Part shown: one piece after another, positions 53,590-64,000 of the stretch | How the letters are laid out: every line of letters begins with the position of its first letter | Numbering within the stretch: the stretch's first letter is position 1 | Source of the DNA: Prorocentrum cordatum | Taxonomy: Eukaryota > Sar > Dinophyceae > Prorocentrales > Prorocentraceae | Direction of reading: 5' to 3' | Length of the DNA: 64,000 nucleotides | NCBI GenBank assembly: GCA_963575745.1 | Contig: CAUYUJ010014262.1 | Location: forward strand, 1-64,000 | Notes under the pieces: generated by a model | The model's input: only the letters and a program-made list of their open reading frames with translations | Database searches by the model: none | Told to the model about the DNA's origin: nothing | Program-made: the position numbers and the translations under genes

Positions 53590-53750
53590 GTCTTACGCAG
53601 GATGCCATATCGACCTCGCGCCACAGCTGATGCCGCGGGCCGCCAGCGCGGCACGCCGCGTCGGAGAAGATGGGCGCTCACGTGCGACCCTGCGCGGGCA
53701 GCCTGCTCACGAACGTCCGCGCAGGCGAACCCGTCCTGTGGCGTCGCTCA
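53590..53750 (+). repeat. Dispersed repeat P, copy 4
   Basis: CGGGCCGCCAGCGCGGCACG, CTCACGTGCGACCCTGCGCG. Confidence 0.7.
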
Positions 53751-53822
53751 CGTGACCACGAGAGCGTGGGTCTAGAACAGGGGCCCCTTCGGCGAGGTGC
53801 CACGGCCCCAGGAAGACTTTTT

Positions 53823-53981
53823 TGAAGGGGCCCCAGGACACACAAACAAATACACACAAATAACAGGGTCCCCCATGATTTCCTATATTTTCTGGATTTC
53901 TGTCCCCCCCCCACTTCCCATATTTTCCCATCTTTTCTGGGGGATCGACGATTCATCGTGTCTGTGTTTTTTCCCTTCTGA
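53823..53981. mobile_element. Family C element
   Basis: TGAAGGGGCCCCAGGACACA left, TTTTTTCCCTTCTGA right. Confidence 0.85.
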
Positions 53982-54129
53982 TTTTCCCCCTCCGCCAGAA
54001 TGCCAATGGCCAGGCACCCAAAGGACACTAGGCTTCTGCACCACGAGGTCGTGGGGGACCGTGGCCCCACGGAGCTTCTCCACACGAGCAGCGCCCCGAG
54101 GCGGAAGACACGAACATGAAGAGCATAAG

Positions 54130-54292
54130 TGGAGGGGCCCCAGGACACACAAATAAATACACACAAATAAACATATTCACCATATTCTCCCATATTTTCT
54201 GGGTTTCTGTCTTCCCCCCCACTTCCCGTATTTTCCCATATTTTCTAAGGAATCGCCGATTAATTGTGTCTGTGTGTTTTGTTCCCTCCTGA
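54130..54292. mobile_element. Family C element with 14-bp flanking duplication
   Basis: TGGAGGGGCCCCAGGACACA left, TTTTGTTCCCTCCTGA right; ATGAAGAGCATAAG on both sides. Confidence 0.9.
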
Positions 54293-54464
54293 ATGAAGAG
54301 CATAAGGGCACGCCTCCCGAGCCAAACTTGCTCGCTGCCCTCGTGCCAGCCGTAACTCTCCGCGCGGGCGCCGGCTCCACGGACGGGGGAGCGCCCCCGA
54401 GGCAGGGGGCCGTTGCCGCCTGGTGTGGTGACGGAGCGTGCCGACTCCGTACGGATTCGACGAC

Positions 54465-54521
<57 letters not shown>

Positions 54522-54555
54522 AAACGACGACGAAAACGACGACGACGACGACCGT
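54465..54555 (+). repeat. GAC triplet tract
   Basis: With two GAAAAC interruptions. Confidence 0.95.
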
Positions 54556-55013
54556 GACCAATCCACGCGCCCGAATGCGTCCTCGAGGGGCAACGAGTGG
54601 AGGGAACTGGCATAGGGGGGTGCATCGACCTGGAATCGGCGATACATCGCCGGTTGGTCGGCGATGGGCCCCAGAGGGCAGGCTGGGACTATCGGGTCCC
54701 TATCGGCGATCACTGGGCGATTGGGGGTCGATGCGCCCCCCCCTAGGCCTATCCCCCCCCCCTATCGCTGCCCCCGAGTGCTTTCGCTTCCCCGAGGCCT
54801 AATTCGGAGGCCGAGGAGGGGCCCTGAACTCCGACGTTGTCGCGTGTTCACAACGTGGGCCCGCGGAGCTCTGGTCCCCTTCCCTGGGGCCGGGTGTTCT
54901 CATCCTGGGGCATTGTTTGATAGCCTCGGGGCCTGGCGAAGGCCCCGAGAGGCCGCATACTGCCGAGCACACCGTCTGTTTCGATGTGTTGTTTTTCGCG
55001 ACGAGAAGAAATG

Positions 55014-55270
55014 GGGGAACCTGGAGATCCCCTGAGATCCGCCCTCCCATGATGATTTCGTAATGATTCCCCCTCCCGAGGAGGAGGAGCAGGAGGAGGA
55101 GGAGGAGGAGGAGGAGGAGCAGGAGCAGGAGCAGGAGGAGGAGGAGGAGGAGGGAGGGAGGAGGGGAGAAGGAGGAGCAGGAGGAGGAGGAGGAGGAGGA
55201 GGAGGAGGAGGAGAGGCGGAGGAGGAGGAGGAGGAGGGGAACCTGGAGATCCCCCGAGATCCGACCTCAC
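55014..55270 (+). repeat. GAG tract between 33-bp direct repeats
   Basis: GGGGAACCTGGAGATCCC starts at 55014 and again at 55236; the match extends about 33 bp with two or three changes. The interior is mostly GGA with GAGCAG units. Confidence 0.87.
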
Positions 55271-55559
55271 GTAAATTGCCGAATTCCTCCCGTAGTGTTT
55301 TTTCCTGCGGCGAGAGGTGGGGGGAAAGTGGCGGCGCCGCGCGGCGGCTGTAGCCCCCCCCGCCTTTCCTTCCCAGGGGCAACGTCAGGGGGGGAACCAG
55401 CCCAGGGGGCGGGGAAACATCGACGATATGGGGGGTTCGAGGGTCTGAGGTTCGAGGTTTCCGAGCGTTCTCTTGGATTCCAGCTGTCTTCCACCCTCGG
55501 AACGCTATCCCGCAGCTGCGCCTCGCCGCGGGCGTTATGGGGGTGCTGCGATCGTCCGA

Positions 55560-55615
55560 ACTCCTCCTCCTCCTCCTCCTCCACCTCCTCCTCCTCCTCC
55601 TCCTCCTCCTCCAGC
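55560..55615. repeat. CTC tract in a repeat G fragment
   Basis: Short, nearly pure CTC. Confidence 0.93.
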
Positions 55616-56186
55616 AGCAGGTGCCCAGCAGAGGGGAAACCTTGACACGGAGCCGGCGATGCAGCGCCGATCGAGCGGCGATGGGCCACCGACATCGACT
55701 CCCCGCGCGCTCCTGGGCGGGGCGGGCCAGCTGGCCCCTTCTCGGCGATCACTGGGCGAGCCCCCGGGGGGGGGGCAGGACGGGGGGGGGCAGGACGGGG
55801 AGGAGGATGCCCCCCGCGACCCCACGACCCCGTGGGGGGGCAGGACGGGGGGAGCAGGACGGGGAGGAGGAGGCCCCCCCCACGACCTCACCCTTCCGTC
55901 CTCGACTCCCCCACCGCACCACCCTCGACGCAACGAGGCTTAAGAGTAATTCGGGCGCGCTGGCGGGCTAGTTGGCTCGAGAAATCCCGACGGAAGTTTT
56001 GCGTAGTTCTGGTCGGTTAAAAATCAGTTTCTCGAAATTCAGCAATTCGTCAGAGCTCTAATATCTGTTTCCCCCATGCAGTGCTCGGAGGGAGGGGGCG
56101 ACACCCCTGGGCAGGAGCGGGGAGCCCCCCAGGGGTCCAGGCATCCGATGCTGCGTCTTCTCCATGCGCGGTCCCCGGAAGTCTCG

Positions 56187-56610
56187 GCGGTGGACAAACC
56201 TCCCCTTAGTAGGCCTCCCCTTAGCGAACACGGCCTGGGACCGACACCGAAGGACCTGGACCTTAGTGGGCCCTGGAAACGACAGGGCCGTTTTTTTACC
56301 GGTTCCGTTTTGCCGTTGTTTTGCCGGTTCCGACGCCGTTTTTTTACACGTCCGTCGCCGTTCTTTGACCGGTTCCGGCTCCGGTTCCCATCCTGGAGCT
56401 GTTTTTGTCGTCGTTTCTGGTCGCCGTTTTTCTGCCGCTTCCATTTTCAAGGGGCATTTCTTTGGAAACGGTGAGAAAAAAGGCCCTGCCGTTTCCGGGG
56501 CCCACAAAGACCTGGACCCGCAGAAACGAAGGCCGCGACGTCCTCTCGCGAACCGAAGACGGCCAATTCCTTAATCGACGTGTCGGGGTGGGAGGTCTGC
56601 CCACCCCCGA
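56187..56610. mobile_element. Family D element carrying a nested family F insertion
   Basis: Outer ends GGTGGACAAACCTCCCC and GGAGGTCTGCCCACCCCC. The D sequence resumes at 56509 after the F element. Confidence 0.85.
56263..56508. mobile_element. Family F element, complete, with 10-bp target duplication
   Basis: Left TTAGTGGGCCCTGGAAACGA, right GCCGTTTCCGGGGCCCACAA, inverted over about 28 bp. GACCTGGACC at 56253-56262 and 56509-56518. Length 246 bp, near the 248 bp of channel intron 3, which has the same termini. Confidence 0.9.
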
Positions 56611-57341
56611 AAGTCTAGGCCCTCCCCTGGGGCGCAGCTTGTCCTCGCCTCGAACCGCCAGCGGCACGGAGGCGGCCTGAGCCATGGGGGGGGGGGGCTT
56701 CACACCTCGTGGCAAGCATCTGGGCGCCTGCTGCCGAAAGCTGTGGCCGCAAGGGTGGGTTTCATCAAGGTCAAATTCATGAATCGTCGTTTCACGGCCC
56801 CGGGGCTTGGCGAGAGCCCCCGGAGGCAGAACAATTGTGAAACGCCTCCGCGCTGCGGTCTTTCAATGCGTTGGACGTCCGGGCCCTCCCCCATGAGCCC
56901 ATCCCCCCCTAACCCTGACCTTCCAGAGTGCTAGAAAAAACCATCCAGAGTGCTAACAAAAATAGCCATCCATCGCCTTCCATCACCTTCCAGAGTGCTC
57001 AAGAAATAGCCGTCCATACCTATGCTTCAAACCTCAACTGGATTTAGCATCGACTGGATTGTAAGTGTCGGGGTCCTGGTGCTATTTTTGGCCCTCGAGG
57101 AAGGTCTGGGAACGTTGCCCCTGACGCAGCGTTGCGGCAGCGTTATCTGGGCGGCACCCCCTGGGCGGGGAACAGTGGGAGGGGGCAGGCCTTCTCACTT
57201 CCTCCGCCCGCTCCTTGAGATCCGACGTCTGGAAAAATTGACACTTCGTGGGGGATCGCGACCGTAGCCCTAGACCCCATCTTTCTGCGCCGTTTTTTGA
57301 ATCGGATCGATCTGTGAGGGTCCTGGGGCCCGAAACTGGGC

Positions 57342-57660
57342 TTAGGTCGGGCCTGTCCCCCATACAGGGGGATTTCGGGCGAAAACTTAAAATAAATAGC
57401 AAGGAAATGCCCCCACAATGTTTGCGCATAGTCAGAAAATCGTCCCCAGACAATTTTTTGACAATGGGCCTGTCCCCCTAAAGGCCGATTTTGGACGAAA
57501 AATAGAAACACTCAAAACAGACTCCAGCAATGCTCACAAATAGACAAGCAATCGTCCCCAGACTAATTTTGGACTGTGATGCATACATGTCGGTCGGGAG
57601 AACAATGTAAAAACATGAAGTAGGAAGGACCCCTCCTGTAGAGGGACAGGCCCGACTTTC
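57342..57660. mobile_element. Two overlapping family A elements
   Basis: Left ends at 57342 (TTAGGTCGGGCCTGTCCCCC) and 57466 (GGGCCTGTCCCCCTAAAGGC); one shared right end GAGGGACAGGCCCGACTTTC. Confidence 0.75.
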
Positions 57661-57815
57661 AGACAGATTGAAGGTCGGGCGAGAGCGCCCGGCTCACACG
57701 CAAACATCATTGCCAGCATCGCATCGATCCGCGAGGGCCCCGGGGCCCGAGACTGGGCGAGAGCGCCCGGCTCAAACAAAAAAAAAGTTGGCGCGCCAGG
57801 ATCTCAGGGCCTCCC

Positions 57816-58370
57816 TCGCCGCCTCCTCCTCCTCCTCCTCCTCCTCCTCCTGCCTCCTCCTCCTTCTCTTCCTACCTCCCCTCCCCCCTCCGCCTCCTTT
57901 CTCCCTCCTTCTCCTGGTGCCTCCTCCCCCTCCTCCTCCTCCTCTCCACCACCTCCTCCTACCTCTCCTCTCCTCTTCCACCTGTATCCTCCTCCTCCCT
58001 CCACCTGTCCTCCTCCCTCCTCCTTCCTCCTCCTTCCTCCTCCTCTCCTCAACCTGTTCCGTCTCCTCCTCCTCCTCCGCTCGTCCTCCTCCTCCACATG
58101 TTCTCCTCCTCCTCCCTCCCTCCTCATCCCCTCCTCCCTCCTCCTCCCTCGCCACTCGTCCTCCTCCCCATCCTCCACCACGCCCCTCTCGTTCCTCCTC
58201 CTACCCTCCCCCCGCCTCCTCCTCCTCCTCCTTTTTCCTCCTCCTCCTCCTTGTTCTCCTCCTCCCTCCTCCTCTCCTCCTCCTCCTCCGCCTCCTCCTC
58301 CTCCTGTTCATGTTCCTCCTCCTCCTCCTCCTCCTCCTCCTCCTCCTCCTCCTCCTCCTGTCCTCCCCCT
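57816..58370. repeat. CTC-rich tract, 550 bp
   Basis: More degenerate than other tracts (CTTCCTCC, CACCTGTCC, GTCCTCC). Confidence 0.93.
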
Positions 58371-58374
58371 CCCC

Positions 58375-59080
58375 CCCTGGGTCCGGACCCGCCGCGGTGC
58401 CGCTCAGCGTCGCCGCGGACCTCGGGCCGGAGGCGGGCGTCGAGGGGGGCCCCCCCCGCGAGCGCCCCTCGGGAGAGGCGAGCCCTCGGCGAGGAGCGCG
58501 AGGAGCTGCCGAGCTCGGCCCTGGACGCTCGAGCCCAGAGGTGCAGCACAGTGGACCAGCAATGACCATCGTTCGGAAGAAGTAGGCAGAAAAATCAGGC
58601 AGGAAGGCGTTGAAAGCAGATCGGGCTCCGCCTGCCCCCTTGCGAGGTCGGAAAAGATGAGGCCACTCGATCATTGAAGTAGGAAGGCGCTTGGAGTAGA
58701 TTGGAATGTGGGAGTCCAAAAATACAGCAGGTCCGTGCCGTGTCGACCCTGGCGTTGGTTCCTGACACCGCGCTGGATCGTTTAACCTTGAACGATCGGC
58801 CGTCTCCGCAACGTCCGATCGTTCAACATCGACCGATCCTGGGCCGCCGTCGGCGTTCAACGTTGAACGTCGGCGGCGGGGTCGCCGCCGGTCGACACGA
58901 CGCGAACCTGCCGTACCCACTTCCAACGACCGATGGGTACGGAGGGTCAGGGGCATGTTCGATGCTCAGCCTCGGGGGTCCCTCGCCGGGCCGCAGGGCC
59001 GCAAAGAGGCGACGCGGGATGAGAAGCCCGTTCCGGGGACAACATCGGGACTTGCGAGGGCCGCGCATGAAACACATCGG
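58375..59080. other. No gene recognised
   Basis: 58785-58875 has short direct and inverted GATCG/CGTTGAACG motifs (GTTCAACATCGACCGATCC, GTTCAACGTTGAACGTCGGC). Repeat H at 58950-59065. Confidence 0.5.
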
Positions 59081-59083
59081 GGC

Positions 59084-59190
59084 ACCGGAGGAGGAGGAGA
59101 AGGAGGGGGAGGAGGAGGAGGGGGAGGAGGAGGAGGAGGAGATGGAGGAGATGGAGGAGATGGAGGAGATGGAGGAGGAGGAGGAGGATG
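59084..59190 (+). repeat. GGA tract with GGAGAT units
   Basis: Includes five GATGGAGGA-type units near 59140-59175. Confidence 0.94.
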
Positions 59191-59781
59191 TCTGGGAGGG
59201 TCGATGCTGCTCCTGCTCCTGCTCCTGCTCCTCTCCTCCCACGAGATCCGACGTCACGAAGCACATGAGACATCGCAACAAAAGCTCAGCCCCCAAACCC
59301 CATCTCTCTGTTGCTCTTCTCTACGGCCGCATCGAGTCGCCCAGGCCCCAGGGCCGCGAAACAAGGCAAGGCCGCCCGTTGCGGAAACGCATGCGACGCC
59401 AGGATCGGTGTCCCCAGATCCAGAACCCTGGCCCTCCACCTTCACCTTCCGTATCTTCCGACCTCTGCGGAAGGTGCGGAGGAGTTCATCGAAACTCATT
59501 GAAACCTTACGCAAGTCAAGGAAGCCCACATCGATCATATCGATAAAGGGGCGGAAGGTTAGGGCAGACGGTCCAAAAGAATGAGGACACGCACGACCCT
59601 GAGATTCTGGCGACCCCATTTTTTCGAGCCGGGCACTTTCGCACAACTTCGGGCCCCGGGACCCTCGCAAATCGCCCTGGTTCGAAACAATGACGCAGAA
59701 AGATGGGGTTTAGGGCTCCAGTCGTGATCTCTCACGAGGTTTCAATTTTTCGAGACGTGGGGAGTGAACCTGGGCAAGAGT

Positions 59782-59975
59782 TAAGTCGGGCCTGTCCCCC
59801 TACAGGGGGATTTTCAAATAAAAATGAAAGATGCCCCCAAAATACCCCCAAACAAAATCAAACAAATACTACAGAAATAGCCCCCAGACTATTTTGGGAG
59901 TACTTTTTGACTCGTTTGGGGATCTTTTTGATTCTTCGTCGAAAATCCCCCTGCAGGGGGACACGCCCGACTTAA
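59782..59975. mobile_element. Family A element, intact
   Basis: TTAAGTCGGGCCTGTCCCCC left, GGGGGACACGCCCGACTTAA right; GGCAAGAG / GGCAAGTG flank it. Confidence 0.9.
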
Positions 59976-61610
59976 GGCAAGTGTGGCACTTGGTGCGCGG
60001 CTCCTGTGGGCACGGGCGCGCGAGACGCCGCCTCGGCACCGCGCCCGTGGCGCTCGAGTAGCCCCGCGGCGGGCCCACGCCGAGGGCCACTCGAGCGAAG
60101 CGTCCCTCTGCACGGGGGGCCCGTCGACGGAGGCCGACCCTGATGCCTTCTGTGAACGTTGTCGTGTTCTAGGGGGCAAACAAACCTACCTCGCTTTTGA
60201 CCACCCTCGCTTCCAGGAGATAACAAGCGATGTCAAACTACGGCCTGTACTGGTCAGGCCGCTTGACGAGGAGGCGCGTGGTATGACTTGGTTTTGCCTG
60301 GAAGCGAAAGCGGGGTAGGTAATTCACGCTCTGATCTTCGGCGTTTCGACATCCAGCAGAAGGGGTGGGGCTCTGGCTCCGGACCTCTGCTCAGTGCGAC
60401 TGTTGGGAACAGTGCGCCTCTGGGGCATCCTAGGGGGAAGCGGGGCCCCCGCGCTTGCTCCACCTGCTTGAGGCAGGCGCCAGGAACAGCCACGATCTGC
60501 TCCAGGGGCTCGGGGGACTGGTGCGAGGGGCCGCGCGGCCGCGCCGATCGGCCAAACAAGGACTAAGAAAACGATGGCTTCTGACGCGAGCCTGTCTGGG
60601 GGAAATGCGGGCAGTACTTGTATCCATATCCAGAGCGTCGTGGACTTCTTGGGAAGAGGTGCCGCAACGCCGAGGCGCACCGGATATGGATAAAATCGAG
60701 CATCTCGGGGCCAGATTTTGATCCATATCCAGTGCGTCTACGGCTTCTGGGGAAGAGAGCCCAAGAATCCAAGACGCACTGGATGTGGATATAACTATTG
60801 CCCGCGGGAAAGATTGCAACCTCGTGAGAAAGTCACGACCCGAGCCTGTCCGTGGGAAAGATGGAAGCCTCGTGCTCGCCATCGCTCGGACGCTCATTCC
60901 CTGTGCTTTTTTCTCGGCTTCGTGCGTGGTCTTTTTCCGCCAAAGGATCAAGGATGCTCCTCGGTGGCCCGCGCCGAGAAAAAATGCACACGCCCGAGCG
61001 ATGCCAGGCGTGAGACAGTCACGACCCGAGCCCCAAGCCCCACCGTTCCGCGCCGCCGCGCGCGGGCCCGGGCCGAGCCGCGAGGGCCCCGGGGCCCGAG
61101 GCAGGGCGACGGCGCCCCGACGGAGTCGCCGGGATCTCCGGGGGAGGCCGACCCTGAGCTCCCGAGCTGAAGGGGCCCCGGGGCCCCACGCAGATAAGTG
61201 CACACAGATAATTATCGGGGAGACGTAAGACCTGGGTACAGGGGACTCGGAAATCCCCGACGAGGTCGTCAACAAAAATGACGAGGCCGAGCCTGCATTT
61301 TGACGAGGCCTCCCGCTGCAGACATCCCACGAAACTCCTCCTCGTCAAAATCCGAGGCGCGGTCGTCAAAAAACGATGGCGAACCCGAGTCCTGCCAAAC
61401 CCGGGTCTTACGCTCCCCCGAAATTAGCGGGCGAAGAACTGTGTAAAATCAACTCTTTCGCTGTCGGGGGCGCCTGTCCCAGAGCGGCTGGGAAGTTAAG
61501 ACCCTTACGGTGGCACCGTAGGGGTATAGACTTTCCAGCCGCCCAGGGGCAAACGCCCCCGACAACGAAACAATTTATTTTATACCGTTCTTCGCTCGCT
61601 GAAAAACGGA
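59976..61610. other. No gene recognised
   Basis: 60615-60800 holds inverted ATCCATATCCAG / CTGGATNTGGAT motifs spaced about 100 bp, like 26600-26710. 61010-61110 is repeat G-like. 61440-61580 forms an inverted repeat (GTCGGGGGCGCCTG against CAAACGCCCCCGAC). Confidence 0.5.
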
Positions 61611-61614
61611 AAAA

Positions 61615-61742
61615 AACATACCCCCCCCCATATTTCCCATGTGTTTGGGGTTTCTGCCTTCCCCCCAATTCTCCCATACTTTCCCATATCTTCTCGGGGG
61701 TCGACGATTCCTTGTGTCTGTGTGTTTTTTTTCCACTCCTGA
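61615..61742. mobile_element. Family C element, 5' truncated or divergent
   Basis: ATATTTCCCATGTGTTTGGG through TGTGTGTTTTTTTTCC and ACTCCTGA; the GGGGCCC end is missing. Confidence 0.75.
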
Positions 61743-61744
61743 CC

Positions 61745-61894
61745 AGTCGACGAAAGATAAACATACCCCACAAATGCTGAAACAATAATACAACAATAGT
61801 CTGGGGACCATGTTTTGAATGTTGTTTTGACCTTTTTGGCGCATTTTTGGAGTATGTTTAATTTTGCATCGGAAATCCCCCTGTAGGGGGACAC
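61745..61894. mobile_element. Family A element, left end divergent
   Basis: CAGTCGACGAAAG left; CCCCCTGTAGGGGGACACTC right; interior AATAGTCTGGGGACCATG. Confidence 0.72.
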
Positions 61895-61896
61895 TC

Positions 61897-62065
61897 GGGG
61901 ATGGACAGACCCCCTCTAGCAAAACGTGGTTTAGTGAAAACGACCTGAGGCCCAAACCTGGCGGGCGCAAGCCTGGAAGATGACGGCCACGGCGCCCTCT
62001 CGAGAACCGAAAACGGACAATTCACCAATCGACGTGTCACTGTTGGGGGTTCTGTCCAGCCCCGA
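61897..62065. mobile_element. Family D element, divergent
   Basis: GGATGGACAGACCCCCTCTA left, GGGGGTTCTGTCCAGCCCC right; interior CGGCGCCCTCTCGAGAACCG. Confidence 0.8.
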
Positions 62066-62319
62066 GATAAGAGGCAACTCCGATCAGAATCGGTCCCCGA
62101 ACGCCTGCCGGGGCCCATTTGGTACAATTCTCCACCCCGGAGCCGTTTTGGACCCGAAGGCGGCCCCCGGAGGCCGAAAAAGGCAACACCAACAAAAGCG
62201 CCTCGAACCTCGCCCCCTTTCCCCCCCCTTCCCTCTCGCCCGGCGCAGCGCGGCCCCTGCACATCGGCGTCTCGCCCCGCGGAGCTCCGCGCGGACCGCC
62301 TGCCTCACCAGCCCACCCC

Positions 62320-62414
62320 AAGAGGAGGGAGGAGGAGAGGAGGAGGAGGAGGAGGAGGAGGAGGAGGAGGAGGAGGAGGAGGAGGAGGAGGAGGAGGAGG
62401 AGGAGGAGGAGGAG
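62320..62414 (+). repeat. GGA triplet tract
   Basis: Nearly pure GGA. Confidence 0.96.
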
Positions 62415-62601
62415 AGTAGCGTAGAGAGTTTGCGACGCGAGCACGTCTGGGCGAGGTGCCGGGCGAAGCGCTCGGCCCTCGGAGGGGGCCACGGGCGGAG
62501 GCCCCTCCCGCCGCTCCCGGGGGGCTGGCGTGGGGGCCCTCCGGAGGCCTCTCCTGGGGGCCCCTCTCGGGGTCAGGGCCTGTGGGGCGGCGGCAGCACT
62601 T

Positions 62602-63118
62602 GCAGGAGGAGGAGGAGGAGGAGGAGGAGGAGGGAGGAGGAGGAGGAGGAGGAGGAGGAGGGAGGGAAGGAGCAGGAGGAGGAGGAGGAGGAGGAGGGAG
62701 GAGGAGGAGGTGGAGGGAGGAGGAGGAGCGGAGGAGGAGGAGGAGGAGGAGGTGGAGGAGGAGGAGGAGGAGGAGGCGGAGGAGGTGGAGGAGGAGGAGG
62801 AGGAGGAGGAGGAGGAGGAGGAGGAGGTGGAGGAGGAGGAGGAGGCGGAGGAGGAGGAGAGGAGGAGGAGGGAGAGGAGGTGGAGGGAAGAGGAGGAGGA
62901 GGAGGAGGAGGAGGAGGAGAAGAAGGAGGTGGAGGAGGAGGAGGCGGAGGAGGAGGAAGAGGAGGGGAGGGAGAGGAGGAGGAGGGAAGAGGAGGAGGAG
63001 GCGGAGGAGGAGGAGGAGAAGGAGGTGGAGGAGGAGGAGGAGGCGGAGGAGGAGGCGGAGGAGGAGGAGGAGAAGGAGGTGGAGGAGGAGGAGGAGGCGG
63101 AGGAGGAGGAGGAGGACA
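62602..63118 (+). repeat. GGA tract with GGTGGAGG/GGCGGAGG units, 515 bp
   Basis: GTGGAGG and GCGGAGG interruptions recur, suggesting slippage of longer units (about 39-60 bp). Confidence 0.95.
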
Positions 63119-63119
63119 G

Positions 63120-64000
63120 GAGGATAATGGGGTGCAAGACATTGAGCGTCTTCCTCTCCCTTCCTCCCCCCTCCCTCTTCTCCAAGGGGGAGGAGAAGAA
63201 TGAGGAGAGAGGTCTGCGCGCATCTCAGGGGGTCCAGGTTTCGTTTTCCCCACCCTCCTCCTGGGGCACGAGGAGCAAGACGAGAATGAGGACGCGGGCG
63301 GATCGGATCGTAGGCCACTCAATTTCCCGCCCGGTGCCCCGTGGTGCGCGGTTATCTTCGCGCCCTGGCGCCGCCGCCCTGGAGCAGGGTGCCTCCCCAA
63401 CCAAAACTGCGATGCGCGAGCCGCGATTGGCGCTCTCGGGGCTGGCGGCCGACTCTTTTTGTCAAGGAGGCGCCCCTGCTCAGCTTGCCAGGGTATGAAC
63501 TCCGCCCACCGCATCGCACTATGCTCGGGATGCCTTCACTGCCATCTCCAAGCCACGAGGGCGCAAGGCCGTGCAGGCGGTCCCAGAGGACGAGCCAACG
63601 CGAAAAGGACGCGGACGAAGAGAAGGACCGGGCCAGCTCGGGCTCGGCACTGCGTGCGCTGGGAGGCGGGAGCCGCACGCTGCGAGCTCTGCCTCGAGCA
63701 GTCGTGCGGACATCGGGGATGAGGGCACAGGGCGCTGTGATGGCTGCGCCGGGAGCAGGAGGCGGAGAAGGAAGAGCAAACGGTTCACGCGTAAAACGTT
63801 GAAGATCGAATGCTCGTCGCTGCTCAGCGCATGGAGTGTAAGCAGGAAAGCTACATCAGCCAAGCATTTCGCACGTTTGCATGAAGCATCTCGCATGATT
63901 CACGCTTCATTTCCCTCCTCACCCCTGCCAAGCCTCCTTCTCCTCAGCTTCTGTTGCCGCGATAACCACTCGATTTGGTTTCTGCACCTCCTTCTCCCTT
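63120..64000. other. End of window; possible exon 63630-63790 (+), weak
   Basis: A plus-strand frame reads CVRWEAGAARCELCLEQ with CxxC, but it stops at 63720; a different frame (RADIGDEGTGRCDGCAG) continues open to the window end. Two CxxC pairs across a frame change may be a decayed zinc-binding exon or chance. No splice evidence. Confidence 0.25.

Noticed and set aside
62037-63514. Frames of 300-400 aa rich in Glu, Gly, Ser, Leu or Pro
   Set aside because: All arise from one GGA tract read in six frames.

Overview
This 64-kb window looks like the nuclear genome of a dinoflagellate. The reasons are: a six-segment cation-channel gene of the type found in dinoflagellates (filter region GSMEV in place of GYG, cyclic-nucleotide-binding-like C-terminus); introns with a GC donor as well as GT; several decayed non-LTR reverse transcriptases, one with a (CAA)n tail; high GC; and a very dense load of simple repeats and short inverted-repeat elements. 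I cannot name the species. I see no rRNA, tRNA, CRISPR array, bacterial-type operon or spliced-leader gene. Nearly all long open frames here are translations of GGA/CTC, GAC or CCAAGACGGC repeats and are not genes.

The only convincing host gene is on the minus strand, about 29.69 to 21.00 kb. It encodes the S1-S6 core, C-linker, cyclic-nucleotide-binding-like domain and C-terminal tail of a channel. At least seven exons join in phase. Its introns are the most interesting part of the window. Intron 1 lies between 10-bp direct repeats and is filled with CTC triplets. Intron 3 is a ~248-bp terminal-inverted-repeat element with a sister copy at 56.3 kb. Intron 4 is a GAC-triplet tract between two copies of a 52-bp exon segment, and removing exactly 271 nt restores the frame. 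A perfect 54-bp palindrome supplies the acceptor of another intron, and by symmetry also carries a GTAAGA donor. I read this as one gene sampling several intron-gain routes.

Layout: 0-5 kb, CTC/CATGC composite repeats, an 83-bp minisatellite and an inverted repeat pair; 5.1-9 kb, element-rich DNA with a 216-bp tandem duplication; 9.9-11.3 kb, GAC/GACGCC, GGA and AAT arrays; 11.8-14.4 kb, a degenerate CCAAGACGGC array with ~1.5-kb higher-order structure; 14.6-21 kb, dispersed repeats and TIR elements; 21.0-29.7 kb, the channel gene; 29.7-34.2 kb, hairpin elements and a duplicated retroelement-tail segment; 34.2-36.8 kb, a decayed LINE (minus); 36.8-43.4 kb, TIR elements and short retroposon-like copies; 43.74-44.27 kb, a 41-bp minisatellite; 44.9-47.96 kb, a decayed RT/RNase H retroelement (minus); 48.2-49.1 kb, five copies of a 51-bp module in GGA tracts; 49.5-49.95 kb, a third RT fragment; 50-64 kb, dispersed repeats, long GGA/CTC tracts and one 100-bp assembly gap.

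Small dispersed families were named here for convenience: A (TIR starting TTAAGTCGGG, 8-9 bp target duplications), B (GC-rich hairpin ~150 bp), C (~163 bp, GAAGGGGCCC...CCCTCCTGA), D (~165 bp, TIR GGTGGACA), E (~240 bp TIR), F (~246 bp TIR, the intron-3 family), Q and R (long-TIR elements), and non-TIR repeats G, H, J, M, P, T. None carries a recognisable transposase.
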